Under the pieces are notes generated by a model. The model searched no databases and had not been told where the DNA came from. It saw only the letters and a program-made list of their open reading frames with translations. A DNA stretch of 53,888 nucleotides from Lachnospiraceae bacterium (GTDB taxonomy: Bacteria > Bacillota > Clostridia > Lachnospirales > Lachnospiraceae). The stretch's first letter is position 1. Each line of letters begins with the position of its first letter. The stretch covers positions 1-53,888 of the forward strand of contig JAJQHY010000026.1 of assembly GCA_021199495.1 (NCBI GenBank), read 5' to 3'. Positions 26,084 to 35,153 of this stretch are shown here, one piece after another. The position numbers were made by a program, and so were the translations under genes.

Positions 26084-26365
26084 TTACACAGAAGCAGAAA
26101 TCTCCAGAAGCGCTTTTAATTCCTTATACAATGCATCGATTTCCTCGCGGCATTTTTCACTTCCGATTTCACCGGCATTCAGATATAAATCAGGCAGACG
26201 CTCTGCCCGGTCCAGAAATTGTCTGACTCTGGTTAAGGTTTCGTTGCCATCATCCTGAAACAATCCCTGCTTTCTCATGTATGGGAACACCTTTTCATGG
26301 ATTTGATCCACCAGGGAATCCCTGATTCCCTCTATCTGGGGCAGATTATTATAATAGATACTCAT
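26084..26365 (-). CDS. Small helical protein of unknown function
   Basis: 93 residues, predicted mostly helical, highly charged (IRDSLVDQIHEKVFPYMRKQ, EKCREEIDALYKELKALLEI). No family or motif recognised. The ribosome site before ATG 26365 is weak (GGGG, 11 nt). Codon pattern and length fit a real gene, and it has a plausible terminator. The upstream 70 bp carry palindromes resembling insertion-sequence ends, so its promoter region may have been rearranged. Confidence 0.6.
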   Translation of the reverse strand: MSIYYNNLPQIEGIRDSLVDQIHEKVFPYMRKQGLFQDDGNETLTRVRQFLDRAERLPDLYLNAGEIGSEKCREEIDALYKELKALLEISASV

Positions 26366-26379
26366 TTTAAACTGTACCC

Positions 26380-26433
26380 CTTGTCAAGGACATTTTGAAA
26401 TTGTGTAGTACCTATTTTTTGGACACTACACAA
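26380..26433. repeat. Inverted repeats resembling insertion-sequence ends
   Basis: CCTTGTCAAGG (palindrome, about 26379-26389) is followed by a 9-bp perfect inverted repeat TTGTGTAGT (26401-26409) and ACTACACAA (26425-26433). No transposase is nearby. It may be a scar of a past insertion or a regulatory hairpin. Confidence 0.4.
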
Positions 26434-26472
26434 ATGATAATACCCTGATGCTATTATCTAAAGATTTTCCCT

Positions 26473-26491
26473 CTCCCTGCTAAGCAGGGAG
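26473..26491. terminator. Hairpin directly after lysS
   Basis: An 8-bp stem (26473-26480 with 26484-26491, loop TAA) starts 2 bp after the lysS stop. The T run is on the plus-strand side only, so termination of lysS by it is uncertain. Confidence 0.45.
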
Positions 26492-26492
26492 T

Positions 26493-27989
26493 TTATTTTT
26501 CCAATGACTTCATCGTCGGACACAAAATCACATCCCGGATCGCCTGTGAATCCGTCAATAACATCACCAGTCTGTCGATACCGTAGCCAATGCCGCCTGT
26601 CGGGGGCATGCCGATCTCCAGGGCATTTAAAAAGTCCTCGTCAGTGTGGTTCGCTTCCTCGTTGCCAGCGGCAAAGGCCGCGTCCTGGGCAGCGAAGCGC
26701 TCACGCTGATCGATGGGGTCGTTTAACTCGGAATAAGCGTTGCACATCTCCCAGGTGTTGATGAAGAGCTCGAAGCGCTCCACCTTGGACGGGTCGGAGG
26801 GCTTTTTCTTCGTCAGTGGGGAGATCTCAACGGGATGATCCATGACAAAGGTGGGCTGCACGAGGTTCTTTTCACAGAACTCCTCGAAAAAGAGGTTGAT
26901 GATCTCGCCTCTGGTGTGGCGCTCCTCGTACTCAACGTGGTGCTCTTTCGCCAATGCTCTGGCTGCCTCTACATCCGGCACGGTGTCAAAATCAATGCCG
27001 GTGTACTTTTTGATGCAGTCGGTCATGGTGATGCGCTCAAAAGGCTTGCCGAAGTCGATCTCCGTGCCGTTGTAGGTAAACTTGCTGCTGCCGCAGACCT
27101 TCTCCGCCAGATAGCGGAACATGCTCTCGGTCAGCTCCATCATGCCCTCGTAGTCCGTGTAGGCCTGATAGAGTTCCATTAAGGTAAACTCCGGATTGTG
27201 ACGGGTATCCACGCCTTCATTGCGGAACACGCGGCCGATCTCGTAAACGCGCTCTAAGCCGCCCACAATCAGTCTCTTTAAATATAATTCCAGGGAAATG
27301 CGAAGCTTCACATCCTCGTCGAGCGCGTTATAATGCGTCTCAAAAGGACGGGCCGCGGCGCCGCCGGCGTTGGACACCAGCATGGGGGTCTCCACCTCCA
27401 TGAAATCGCGCGCGTCCAGGAAATTACGGATCTCCTTAATGATCTGGGAACGCTTGCGGAAGGTCTCGCGCACCTCCGGGTTCATGATCAGGTCCACATA
27501 TCTCTGGCGGTAGCGGATGTCGGTATCCGTCAGGCCGTGGAATTTCTCCGGCAGAATCTGCAGGCTTTTAGAAAGCAGCGTGACCTCATCGGCATGTACG
27601 GAAATCTCGCCTGTCTTTGTCTTAAAGACGGTACCTTTAATACCCAGAATGTCGCCCATGTCATATTTTTTGAAATCCGCGTAGGATTCCTCGCCGATAT
27701 TGTCCCGGGCCACATAGATCTGGATGTCGCCCTGGCGGTCTCTGATATTACAGAAGGAAGCCTTGCCCATGACGCGTTTGAACATCATGCGGCCGGCCAC
27801 ACTGACAGCCTGCCCCTCCAGCTCGTCGAAATGATCCTTGATCTCCACACTGTGGTGGGTCACGTCATATTTGGTAATCTGATAGGGATCCTTGCCTCTT
27901 TGCTGTAAATCCTTCAGCTTCTCTCTGCGAATCTGCAGAAGCTGATTCGTATTGTCCTGTCCTGCGTTCTGATTCTGCTGTCCTGCCAT
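26493..27989 (-). CDS. lysS: Lysyl-tRNA synthetase, class II
   Basis: 498-residue cytoplasmic enzyme that charges tRNA-Lys. An OB-fold anticodon-binding domain (about 60-165: [20 protein letters not shown]) precedes the class II catalytic core. The core shows motif 2 ([30 protein letters not shown]) and motif 3 ([17 protein letters not shown]). Length matches the family. The Gln/Asn-rich first 15 residues are a common tail. It follows greA with a gap of about 140 bp and is probably cotranscribed from the greA promoter. The ribosome site GAGAG is modest. Confidence 0.97.
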   Translation of the reverse strand: MAGQQNQNAGQDNTNQLLQIRREKLKDLQQRGKDPYQITKYDVTHHSVEIKDHFDELEGQAVSVAGRMMFKRVMGKASFCNIRDRQGDIQIYVARDNIGEESYADFKKYDMGDILGIKGTVFKTKTGEISVHADEVTLLSKSLQILPEKFHGLTDTDIRYRQRYVDLIMNPEVRETFRKRSQIIKEIRNFLDARDFMEVETPMLVSNAGGAAARPFETHYNALDEDVKLRISLELYLKRLIVGGLERVYEIGRVFRNEGVDTRHNPEFTLMELYQAYTDYEGMMELTESMFRYLAEKVCGSSKFTYNGTEIDFGKPFERITMTDCIKKYTGIDFDTVPDVEAARALAKEHHVEYEERHTRGEIINLFFEEFCEKNLVQPTFVMDHPVEISPLTKKKPSDPSKVERFELFINTWEMCNAYSELNDPIDQRERFAAQDAAFAAGNEEANHTDEDFLNALEIGMPPTGGIGYGIDRLVMLLTDSQAIRDVILCPTMKSLEK

Positions 27990-28127
27990 AAAATCACGTC
28001 TCTCTTCTCAGCTCATAATCTGTGTGATTGCGCGCTGTCCGGTCATCCTCACGTCTGTCTGCCATACGCGGACAGATCCGGGGCTATCGACCCTGTACAG
28101 CGCTCACTTCGTCCTGCAACACCATTC

Positions 28128-28607
28128 TCAGTTGGATCTGTCGATTGCCAGCACCTTGTACTCGAGAATTCCTCCCTGCGGTGCCTCCACCTCGACGGTA
28201 TCGCCAACTCTGGCGCCCAGCAGCGCGTTTCCGACCGGGCTCTCATTGGAAATCTTACCCGCAAGGCTGTCCGCCTCAGTGGAACCCACGATCTTGTACT
28301 CCAGCTCCTCGTCAAATTCCACGTCCAGAATTTTCACCCTGCAGCCGATGCTGACACGATCCAGGTCAGCCTCGTCCTCGACGACAACCTCCACGTTTTT
28401 GAGGATTTTCTCCAGCTCCTCAATACGGGCCTCGATGTCTCTCTGCTCATCCTTCGCCGCATCGTACTCAGCGTTCTCGCTTAAGTCGCCCTGCTCGCGC
28501 GCTTCCTTGATCTTCTGGGCAACCTCCTTACGCCTGACTACCTTCAGATCCTGCAGCTCGTCTTCATACTTTTTCAGGCCTTCATAGGTCAGAATGTTCT
28601 TTTTCAT
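28128..28607 (-). CDS. greA: Transcription elongation factor GreA
   Basis: 160-residue RNA polymerase cleavage factor. The N-terminal coiled coil (about 1-75: [20 protein letters not shown]) reaches the polymerase active site with acidic tip residues ([17 protein letters not shown]), and an FKBP-like C-terminal domain follows (VDSLAGK-type segment, [16 protein letters not shown]). Start 28607 follows AAAGGAA; the longer reading from 28646 is not needed. A consensus promoter lies upstream, and lysS follows, a common Clostridia order. Confidence 0.96.
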   Translation of the reverse strand: MKKNILTYEGLKKYEDELQDLKVVRRKEVAQKIKEAREQGDLSENAEYDAAKDEQRDIEARIEELEKILKNVEVVVEDEADLDRVSIGCRVKILDVEFDEELEYKIVGSTEADSLAGKISNESPVGNALLGARVGDTVEVEAPQGGILEYKVLAIDRSN

Positions 28608-28689
28608 GCCAGTTCCTTTCCCTGCCAAACTATCAGAATGCCGCAATGTTAAGCCGCATCCGGTTTCCTAACCCCTCGTTAGCTTAAAC

Positions 28690-28718
28690 ATTATAAACAC
28701 TTTTATTTTCAGTGTCAA
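28690..28718 (-). promoter_or_regulatory. Consensus sigma-A promoter of greA-lysS
   Basis: TTGACA (28713-28718) and TATAAT (28690-28695) on the minus strand with exactly 17 bp between, both perfect matches to consensus. Confidence 0.92.
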
Positions 28719-28777
28719 CCTAAAAGATAAGCGGATTTCCTGCGGGTGATTTCCTGCGCTTTCACGCCCCGGTGAAA

Positions 28778-29749
28778 TCATCCGCGCCCAAACATTTCCT
28801 CCACACACTGATACAGCTGCTGCGCCGTCTCCACCATATTGACGCGCCTGCGGAAATCCGCAGAACCGGGCAGCCCCGCGCTGTACCAGGACAAATGCTT
28901 TCGCATCTCCCTCACACCGGTATATTCTCCCTTGTACTGCAGCTGCAGGTCAATATGACGCCTCACAACGCGCGCCTTTTCCTCCAGTGACGGAGCAGGC
29001 GGGACTTCTCCCGTTTCCAGATATAACACAATTTCTTTAAAAATCCAGGGATTTCCCTGACAGCCGCGCCCCACCATGACGCCGTCGCAGCCAGTCTGTG
29101 AAAGCATCCGCTTCGCGTCCTCTCCGCATGTGATATCACCGTTTCCGATCACCGGGATGGATACCCGCTCCTTGACACGCCGTATGATATCCCAGTCCGC
29201 TTTGCCGCTGTAATACTGCTCCCGCGTGCGCCCGTGCACCGCCACGGCAGCCGCGCCGCTCTCCTCTGCGATGTGAGCGATTTCCACGGCGTTCACCTCC
29301 GCATCGTTGAAGCCCTTGCGGATTTTTACAGTCACGGGTTTATGGATGGCCCGCGCCACCTTTTCAATGATTTCCCCGGCCAGCTTCGGATTGCGCATCA
29401 GGGCACTGCCCTCCCCGTTATTTACTACCTTCGGCACCGGGCAGCCCATGTTGATATCCAGAATCGCGAAAGGCAGCTCCTCAATCCGCTTTGCCATTTC
29501 GGCCATGATATCCGGGTCGGAGCCGAACAGCTGCAGGGAAACCGGCCGTTCATCCGGGTGGATTTCCAGAAGCTGTCTGGTATTTTTATTCTGATAAAAT
29601 AACGCCTTGGCACTGACCATCTCCATGCAGCATAAGGCCGCTCCCTGCTCTTTGCAGAGCAAACGAAAAGGCAGGTCTGTAACACCTGCCATGGGGGCCA
29701 GAATGATGCCGCTGTCCAATGTGACATTGCCGATTTTTAAAAGATTCAA
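28778..29749 (-). CDS. dusB: tRNA-dihydrouridine synthase DusB
   Basis: 323-residue flavoenzyme that reduces uridines in the tRNA D-loop. Visible features are ILAPMAGVTDLPFR at the start, catalytic Cys in INMGCPVPKVVNNGEGSALM, FMN-binding VKIRKG, HGRTREQYYSGKADW and IPVIGNGDI. I place the start at TTG 29749: GGAGG lies 6 nt upstream and it falls 1 bp after the stop of the upstream gene. In-frame ATGs at 29764 and 29776 lack good spacing and overlap that gene. It is coupled to the DUF6145-like gene. Confidence 0.93.
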   Translation of the reverse strand: MNLLKIGNVTLDSGIILAPMAGVTDLPFRLLCKEQGAALCCMEMVSAKALFYQNKNTRQLLEIHPDERPVSLQLFGSDPDIMAEMAKRIEELPFAILDINMGCPVPKVVNNGEGSALMRNPKLAGEIIEKVARAIHKPVTVKIRKGFNDAEVNAVEIAHIAEESGAAAVAVHGRTREQYYSGKADWDIIRRVKERVSIPVIGNGDITCGEDAKRMLSQTGCDGVMVGRGCQGNPWIFKEIVLYLETGEVPPAPSLEEKARVVRRHIDLQLQYKGEYTGVREMRKHLSWYSAGLPGSADFRRRVNMVETAQQLYQCVEEMFGRG

Positions 29750-29750
29750 C

Positions 29751-30089
29751 TCAGTCCTCCACATCAAAGCTTTCATGTAAAATAAAAACCCGGTAATACA
29801 GCTCCAGTGTCTCAATCAGCTCCTGCCGGTTGGCTCTGATCTGATTGATCATGAGGCCGCTGCCGATCTCATCATAATAGATATCATCCTCCTCGGCAGT
29901 CGTCTCTAAGGAAAGCGTCCCGTCCGGCTCGTACACGAAGGTCAGAATCCCGCCCACTTCCTCCGTAAAAAGCACGCAGATGATGTGCAGCTCATCCTGG
30001 ATGGACTGCGGAATCTGTTTGAACTGTTCATTGAAATAGTATTTCTGCTCATAGGCGTTGGCGCCGCAGAGCACAATTCTGTCTTCCAT
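29751..30089 (-). CDS. DUF6145-like protein next to dusB
   Basis: 112-residue soluble protein (MEDRIVLCGANAYEQKYYFN, then DELHIICVLFTEEVGGILTF, ending in an acidic tail). I recognise it as the DUF6145 type seen beside dusB in Lachnospiraceae; its function is unknown. Start 30089 follows GTGAGG; the longer reading to 30188 runs through a hairpin-rich region. The dusB start codon lies 1 bp after its stop, so translation is probably coupled. Confidence 0.75.
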   Translation of the reverse strand: MEDRIVLCGANAYEQKYYFNEQFKQIPQSIQDELHIICVLFTEEVGGILTFVYEPDGTLSLETTAEEDDIYYDEIGSGLMINQIRANRQELIETLELYYRVFILHESFDVED

Positions 30090-30130
30090 AAAAGCCTCAC
30101 TTACTGTATTTTCAATTAAGCCTGTGATAC

Positions 30131-30284
30131 TATGGATTGCTCCGCAAAATACGCTCCCGCAATCCATAACACCATTCGGAATCCGCACAATTTGACCTGA
30201 GAAACGGTCAAATTTGCTCCTTCCTCATGTTGTTGCGGTCCCCAAACTCAGAAATGCGAATGCACGCATTCGATTTCTGAGTTT
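30131..30284. repeat. Three consecutive hairpins between birA and the DUF6145-like gene
   Basis: Perfect stems of 10 bp (30131-30140 with 30159-30168) and 9 bp (30189-30197 with 30206-30214) are followed by a long near-palindrome (30244-30263 with 30266-30284). The last may terminate birA. Its right arm and the sequence after it (GCATTC to GTCCCTTGTATCA, 30266-30299) recur at 53632-53664, so this is a dispersed repeat. Confidence 0.75.
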
Positions 30285-30296
30285 TTGTCCCTTGTA

Positions 30297-31292
30297 TCAC
30301 ACATACCCGTAGATCCCGCGCACACTGACCTCGCCCGCAAACACATTCTCCCGGCTGCCGTCGTCCTTCGTCACCTCAAGCTCTCCCCGCGCGTTAATAC
30401 CGCCGGAAAGAGCGGTATATTCGCCCTTCGGATCCAGAATCCGAACCTTCTGCCCCAGGTCGGCCAGGTGCGCATTATACTCCTCCATCAGACCGCTTAA
30501 ATCCAGCGTCCGCGTGAAGATTTCATACAGCTCTTCAAACTGCGCCCAGACCTCCGTAATCAGCTCTGTACGGTCCACAAAGCCGCCTGTTTCCAGATCG
30601 ATGGAGGTGGCATACTGCAGCGCCTCCTCAGGAAACTCCTTCTGATGCGCGTTAATGCCCACACCAATCACAATGTGGTGAATAAAATCCGGTTCAGCTC
30701 TCAGCTCCGTCAGGATTCCGCAGACCTTTTTGCCGTGAATCACAATGTCATTGGGCCATTTGATCATCACCGGCAGCTTCATCACCTTTTCAATCGCCTT
30801 CGTCACGGCAAGCGCCATAATCAACGTCACCATGGATGCGCGATCCGGCGCAAAGTCCGGTTTCAAGAGCAAGGAAAAATAAATATTGCCCTGCGGCTCA
30901 CTGACCCAGCTGCGCCCGCGCCGGCCCCGTCCCGCGGTCTGCTCATCCGCCACGATCACCGTGCCGTGGGGAAGCCCGGCCGCCGCTGCCGCCGCATCAA
31001 GGTTGGTGGAACCTGTTGTCTTTTTATAAATAACCCGGCAGCCAACCCATTTTCCCTTCACTGCCCCTGCAAGCTCTTCCTCACTGAAAATATCCGTGTC
31101 GCGGATCAGACGGTAGCCCTTATTCGGCACGGATTCAATGTGATAGCCGGCCGCCTTCAGTTGATTGATCACCTTCCAGACCGCGGTGCGGCTGACCTGA
31201 AAGTGCTCACACAGCGTTTGCCCGGATATATAATCCGGGCATGCTTTTAACATCGTTAAAATTTCCTGTTTTGTCATAATGGAATAATTCAC
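30297..31292 (-). CDS. birA: Bifunctional biotin ligase/repressor BirA
   Basis: 331-residue enzyme that attaches biotin to carboxylases and can repress biotin genes. The N-terminal winged helix (about 8-65: [20 protein letters not shown]) is followed by the ligase domain with ATP/biotin loop [11 protein letters not shown] and core [19 protein letters not shown]. An SH3-like C-terminal domain follows. The start is uncertain: GTG 31292 overlaps the argF stop by 4 bp but lies only 2 nt after AAGGAG, while ATG 31277 is 17 nt after it. Cotranscribed with argF. Confidence 0.93.
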   Translation of the reverse strand: MNYSIMTKQEILTMLKACPDYISGQTLCEHFQVSRTAVWKVINQLKAAGYHIESVPNKGYRLIRDTDIFSEEELAGAVKGKWVGCRVIYKKTTGSTNLDAAAAAAGLPHGTVIVADEQTAGRGRRGRSWVSEPQGNIYFSLLLKPDFAPDRASMVTLIMALAVTKAIEKVMKLPVMIKWPNDIVIHGKKVCGILTELRAEPDFIHHIVIGVGINAHQKEFPEEALQYATSIDLETGGFVDRTELITEVWAQFEELYEIFTRTLDLSGLMEEYNAHLADLGQKVRILDPKGEYTALSGGINARGELEVTKDDGSRENVFAGEVSVRGIYGYV

Positions 31293-32284
31293 AGCTCCTT
31301 GCCGAGCGTCGCCGCCATCACAGCCTTGATCGTGTGCATCCGGTTCTCCGCTTCCCGAAATACTCTGGACTGTGCGGATTCAAAGACTTCGTCAGTAACT
31401 TCCATCTCTGTGATGCCGAATTTCGCGCCTACCTGTGCGCCGATGGTGGTCTTTAAATCATGAAAAGCGGGCAGGCAGTGCATGAAAATTGCCCGCTCCT
31501 TCGCCAGAGCCATGGCCTTCGCATTGACCTGATAAGGCGATAACGCCGCAATTCTCTCCGCCCAGATCGCATCCGGCTCGCCCATGGACACCCAGACGTC
31601 CGTGTAGATCACGTCAGCATCCGCCACGCCCTCTTCCACGCTGTCCGTCAGCGTCACGCTGCCGCCGGTCTTATCCGCCAGCGCTCTGCAGGTTTTAACC
31701 AGGTCCTCGCCCGGGAAATATGCCTTGTTGGTGCATGCCACAAAGTGCATGCCCATCTTCGCGCAGGCCACCATCAGGGAATTGCCTGTATTATAGCGGG
31801 CGTCGCCCATGTAGCATAAGCGGATGCCCTTCAGGCTTCCGAACTCCTCACGGATGGTCAGAAGATCCGCCAACATCTGTGTGGGATGGAACTCATTGGT
31901 CAGACCATTCCAGACCGGAACCCCGGCGTACCGGGCCAGCTCTTCCACGATTTCCTGCCCATAGCCGCGGTACTCAATGCCCTCATACATGCTGCCGAGG
32001 ACACGGGCGGTATCCGCGATACTCTCCTTTTTGCCGATCTGGGAACCGGTTGGGTCTAAATAGGTCGTTCCCATCCCCAGGTCGTGCGCCGCCACTTCAA
32101 AGGAACAGCGGGTGCGGGTGCTGGTCTTCTCAAAGATCAGCGCCACATTTTTGCCCTTAAATTCATCCACCGGAATGCCTTTTTTCTTTTTGTCCTTATA
32201 ATCCGCCGCCAGATCAATGAGAAATGTAATCTCCTCCGGTGTAAAATCCAGCAGCTTTAAAAAATTTCTTCCTTTTAAATTCAT
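31289..32284 (-). CDS. argF: Ornithine carbamoyltransferase
   Basis: 331-residue enzyme that makes citrulline from ornithine and carbamoyl phosphate, or runs in reverse in arginine breakdown. Carbamoyl phosphate motif [21 protein letters not shown], ornithine-side [11 protein letters not shown] and catalytic HCLPAFHD are all intact. No other arginine gene is in the window, so anabolic or catabolic use cannot be told. GGAG lies about 9 nt before the ATG. It starts 5 bp after the SPFH gene ends and overlaps birA by 4 bp. Confidence 0.96.
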   Translation of the reverse strand: MNLKGRNFLKLLDFTPEEITFLIDLAADYKDKKKKGIPVDEFKGKNVALIFEKTSTRTRCSFEVAAHDLGMGTTYLDPTGSQIGKKESIADTARVLGSMYEGIEYRGYGQEIVEELARYAGVPVWNGLTNEFHPTQMLADLLTIREEFGSLKGIRLCYMGDARYNTGNSLMVACAKMGMHFVACTNKAYFPGEDLVKTCRALADKTGGSVTLTDSVEEGVADADVIYTDVWVSMGEPDAIWAERIAALSPYQVNAKAMALAKERAIFMHCLPAFHDLKTTIGAQVGAKFGITEMEVTDEVFESAQSRVFREAENRMHTIKAVMAATLGKEL

Positions 32285-32289
32285 CCTGC

Positions 32290-33204
32290 TTACTCCGTCA
32301 CAACCTCTTTTATGCTACTTGCCAGCCCCGCCAGTCCCTGAATCTCCGAGGGAATGATGATCTTGGTGGCCTGCCCGTCGGCAGCCTTCTCAAACGCTTC
32401 CAGGCTCTTTAAGCGCAGCACCGACTCATCCGCGCCGGCTTCCTTTAACATCCGTACGCCTTCCGCCTTGGCCTGCTGCACCTTTACAATGGCCTCCGCT
32501 TCACCTTCCGCCTCGCGGATACGCTTTTCCTTCTCCGCTTCCGCGCGCAGGATCGCGGCCTCCTTCTCGGCCTCAGCCTTCAGGATTGCGGACATTTTCT
32601 GTCCTTCCGCCTGCAGAACGGCCGCCTTCTTTTCACCCTCAGCTCTGGTGACCGCCTCACGGCGCTCACGCTCCGCCTTCATCTGGCGCTCCATGGCGTT
32701 CTGGATCTCGGTGGGCGGGATGATATTTTTCAGCTCCACACGATTGACCTTGATGCCCCAGGGATCGGTCGCCTCATCCAGAGAGGCTCTCATTTTGGTG
32801 TTGATCGTCTCACGGCTGGTCAGCGTCTGGTCAAGCTCCATCTCACCGATGATATTTCTTAACGTGGTGGCCGTCAGATTCTCTATGGCCATCAGTGGAT
32901 TCTCCACACCGTAGGTGTAGAGCTTCGGATCCGTGATCTGGAAAAACACCACCGTGTCAATCCGCATCGTCACATTGTCCTTCGTAATCACGGGCTGTGG
33001 CGCGAAGTCCACGACCTGTTCCTTTAAGTTCACCTTTTTGGCTACGCGGTCGAGGACCGGCATTTTGATCTTTAAGCCCGCATCCCAGGTGCCCTGGTAG
33101 GTTCCCAGACGCTCAATCACAAAAGCCTGCGCCTGCGGCACAATCCGGATACAGCTGGCCAGCACGGCCAGAATAATAATCACCAGCAGAATTACCAAAA
33201 TCAT
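32290..33204 (-). CDS. SPFH/stomatin-family membrane protein (QmcA-like)
   Basis: 304-residue membrane scaffold: N-terminal helix ([18 protein letters not shown]), SPFH domain about 25-190 ([20 protein letters not shown] onward), then a long charged coiled coil (about 185-265) of Ala/Glu/Lys repeats such as [20 protein letters not shown]. Such proteins form oligomeric cages and organise membrane domains, often with an NfeD partner, which is encoded immediately upstream. AGGAGGGG precedes the start, and the NfeD stop abuts it. Confidence 0.92.
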   Translation of the reverse strand: MILVILLVIIILAVLASCIRIVPQAQAFVIERLGTYQGTWDAGLKIKMPVLDRVAKKVNLKEQVVDFAPQPVITKDNVTMRIDTVVFFQITDPKLYTYGVENPLMAIENLTATTLRNIIGEMELDQTLTSRETINTKMRASLDEATDPWGIKVNRVELKNIIPPTEIQNAMERQMKAERERREAVTRAEGEKKAAVLQAEGQKMSAILKAEAEKEAAILRAEAEKEKRIREAEGEAEAIVKVQQAKAEGVRMLKEAGADESVLRLKSLEAFEKAADGQATKIIIPSEIQGLAGLASSIKEVVTE

Positions 33205-33205
33205 A

Positions 33206-33670
33206 CTACCCCTCCTTCTCTACAATCAGCTTCACGCCGCTGACACGCTTCACAACAACCACCGCACCCATCTCAATTTCTGCGTCCGTTGTGCTGCGGG
33301 CGGTCCATTCCATGCCGTTTAACACGACCTGGCCCTCCGACTTTAAGTTATTGATTTTCTGCGTCACAATCGCCTTCTGTCCGAGCACGCTGTCCACGTT
33401 GGTTCTGGCCCGATTCTGATTAAAACGCTCCAAAGCGACATTCCGCACCAGCACCATCGCCAGCAGTGAAATGACCACAAAAGCGGCAAACTGGAACGCA
33501 AACGGGCCATCCGCAGCAGCGATCGCCATGGCGATCAGTCCGCCAAAAGTAAACCAGATCGTTGTCAGCCCAAGTGTCAGAAGTTCAAACACCAGCAGCA
33601 CCACAATCACAAGCAGCCAGAAAGCAACAGCGTTCTGTACAATCCAGTCAAAAACCGTATAGTTTTCCAC
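33206..33670 (-). CDS. NfeD-family membrane protein
   Basis: 154-residue partner of SPFH proteins. Membrane helices span about 13-80 (VAFWLLVIVVLLVFELLTLG, then FAAFVVISLLAMVLV), and a C-terminal OB-fold follows (about 95-150: LGQKAIVTQKINNLKSEGQV, then VVVVKRVSGVKLIV). The start is GTG 33670, chosen for AGGAGG 5 nt upstream; longer readings run through the preceding terminator. It ends 1 bp before the SPFH gene starts, so the pair is coupled. Confidence 0.9.
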   Translation of the reverse strand: MENYTVFDWIVQNAVAFWLLVIVVLLVFELLTLGLTTIWFTFGGLIAMAIAAADGPFAFQFAAFVVISLLAMVLVRNVALERFNQNRARTNVDSVLGQKAIVTQKINNLKSEGQVVLNGMEWTARSTTDAEIEMGAVVVVKRVSGVKLIVEKEG

Positions 33671-33754
33671 GACGTCCTCCTTTCCCAGGCATTTTTCAAG
33701 ACCCGCTCTCTCTGTAGGAATTGTACCATAGACCTTCTTTTTTTTCAATTCCTG

Positions 33755-33790
33755 TTTAAAAAACAGACCGCGGCATTCCCTGCCGCGGTC
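33755..33790 (-). terminator. Terminator of the SleB-type hydrolase gene
   Basis: A 10-bp perfect GC-rich stem (33766-33775 with 33781-33790) is followed on the minus strand by a T-rich run, about 50 bp past the stop at 33838. Confidence 0.92.
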
Positions 33791-33837
33791 CGTCTTAAGT
33801 TTTCTTATTCTGTTTTTATCATCGTTTACGCACACAA

Positions 33838-34920
33838 TCAGTAGAACACATGATTACCAATCACGATACCGTCAATCGTGCCGGTATTGCGGCGGAAACG
33901 AACCGCTGTGCCCACATTTGAGTATCCGCTCAGTGCCTCATCAGCCGCGTCATAACAGCTCTGCGGAATATTGCCGCTGCTTAAGACCTGATCCAGACGT
34001 CCGCTCTTAGCCGGTGTAAACTGACCGGAAGCGTAAATCACGCCCTGAAGCGTATCCGGATAACCGCTGCTTCTCACACGGTTGCACACCACCGCGCCTA
34101 CAGCCACCTTGCCTTCGTAGCTCTCTCCGCCGGCCTCACAGTAAATCAGCGCAGCTAAGAGCATACGCTCATACTCTGTGGTGGACATGGAGCCATAGGA
34201 AGTCGAAAGGCTCTTCTTATCCGCCTCCTCCTTCATTTCACGCTCTGTAATATCATCCAGCGTCTCGCCGCAGTCAACCTCATATTCCTCGGAAACAAAT
34301 TCCCGGTTCACATAAGCCAGCTCGCTGCCGTACTCCACACAGAGCCAGTCGTCATCTACCTCATTTACTACAGTCAGCTCCTCGCCAACCGCCGCATAGC
34401 CGAGCACCTCGGCGTCAAAGCTGGCCTCCGCCCGCACACGCACTGCATTGATGGAAACTACCGCGATGGGATAACCGACATTGTTTGCCAGTTCTGTGGC
34501 CTCATCGCCAAATAAAAGATACTCATCCTTTGCCCAGCCGATGAGATTGCCGCTCTGAAGCTTCGTCCAGCCGTCTTTTCTTTCCAGCACAACGCCGCCA
34601 CAGTCCTTATACAGCTTGCCGACAATCAGGGAATCCTCGCTGGCCTCGGCACGCACATTCAGAACATTCTCTACATTCACCATGACCAGCTCATAGCTCG
34701 TCTCGGCGGATACCGCCGTACTCTGGCTCTCAGCTGTTTTATAAGATGGGGTTAAAATCGAAGCAACTCCGCTGTTGTAGCTGTCCATGCAGCTTTTGAC
34801 ACTGGTGACCCCGGTCGCAGACGCAGCCTGTGCTGTTATGTACACCTGCCCGGTCCAGACGGAAATCATGACTGTCAGAAGCGCCGCAGCTATCGCTAAC
34901 TTTGGTTTTCGCTTTAACAC
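33838..34920 (-). CDS. SleB-type cell wall hydrolase with two SH3 domains
   Basis: 360-residue secreted protein. A signal peptide ends near AQAAS. Two SH3b cell wall-binding domains follow (about 75-135: VLNVRAEASEDSLIVGKLYK; about 145-205: AVRVRAEASFDAEVLGYAAV), then a linker and a Hydrolase_2/SleB catalytic domain (about 250-360: LLAALIYCEAGGESYEGKVA). The domain contains the conserved Glu in EAGGES. It probably cuts peptidoglycan during growth or spore germination. The start is GTG 34920 with GGAGG 8 nt upstream; an earlier GTG at 34941 is less well placed. It has its own terminator. Confidence 0.9.
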   Translation of the reverse strand: MLKRKPKLAIAAALLTVMISVWTGQVYITAQAASATGVTSVKSCMDSYNSGVASILTPSYKTAESQSTAVSAETSYELVMVNVENVLNVRAEASEDSLIVGKLYKDCGGVVLERKDGWTKLQSGNLIGWAKDEYLLFGDEATELANNVGYPIAVVSINAVRVRAEASFDAEVLGYAAVGEELTVVNEVDDDWLCVEYGSELAYVNREFVSEEYEVDCGETLDDITEREMKEEADKKSLSTSYGSMSTTEYERMLLAALIYCEAGGESYEGKVAVGAVVCNRVRSSGYPDTLQGVIYASGQFTPAKSGRLDQVLSSGNIPQSCYDAADEALSGYSNVGTAVRFRRNTGTIDGIVIGNHVFY

Positions 34921-34980
34921 TGTTTCTTCCTCCGGTCCCACCCTTATGCTGACGACATTGTCGTCTTTTTTATGACGTAT

Positions 34981-35033
34981 TTGTAAACAAATGTTACAAA
35001 ATTGTTACAAATTTTTAAGGGTGTAACAAATAC
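34981..35033 (-). promoter_or_regulatory. AT-rich upstream region with repeated TTGTAACA-like motifs
   Basis: The motif TGTTACAAA and variants occur three or four times within 50 bp upstream of the hydrolase gene. It must contain the promoter; exact -35/-10 could not be fixed. A GACGAC/GTCGTC hairpin lies in the leader (about 34948-34966). Bases 35034-35153 show nothing else. Confidence 0.35.
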
Positions 35034-35153
35034 AATAGCATGAAACAATCCGGCTGTCAAGCGTTTTTCCAAAATATATTTGCCTCAGCAGACTTTCAGA
35101 GCGGATTTTTAATGAAATTTCCTCTTTTCTGTTCTCTTACCGCTCGAAATCTG

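Noticed and set aside
27333-27908. 191-codon plus-strand frame opposite lysS
   Set aside because: Antisense shadow of a highly conserved gene.
27990-28127. Possible T-box leader before lysS
   Set aside because: The gap after greA is short and shows no T-box sequence or specifier hairpin; lysS is probably transcribed with greA.
34987-35040. Putative -35/-10 promoter for the SleB-type gene
   Set aside because: Several TTGTAA-like hexamers overlap and no pair with 16-18 bp spacing stands out, so only the region was reported.
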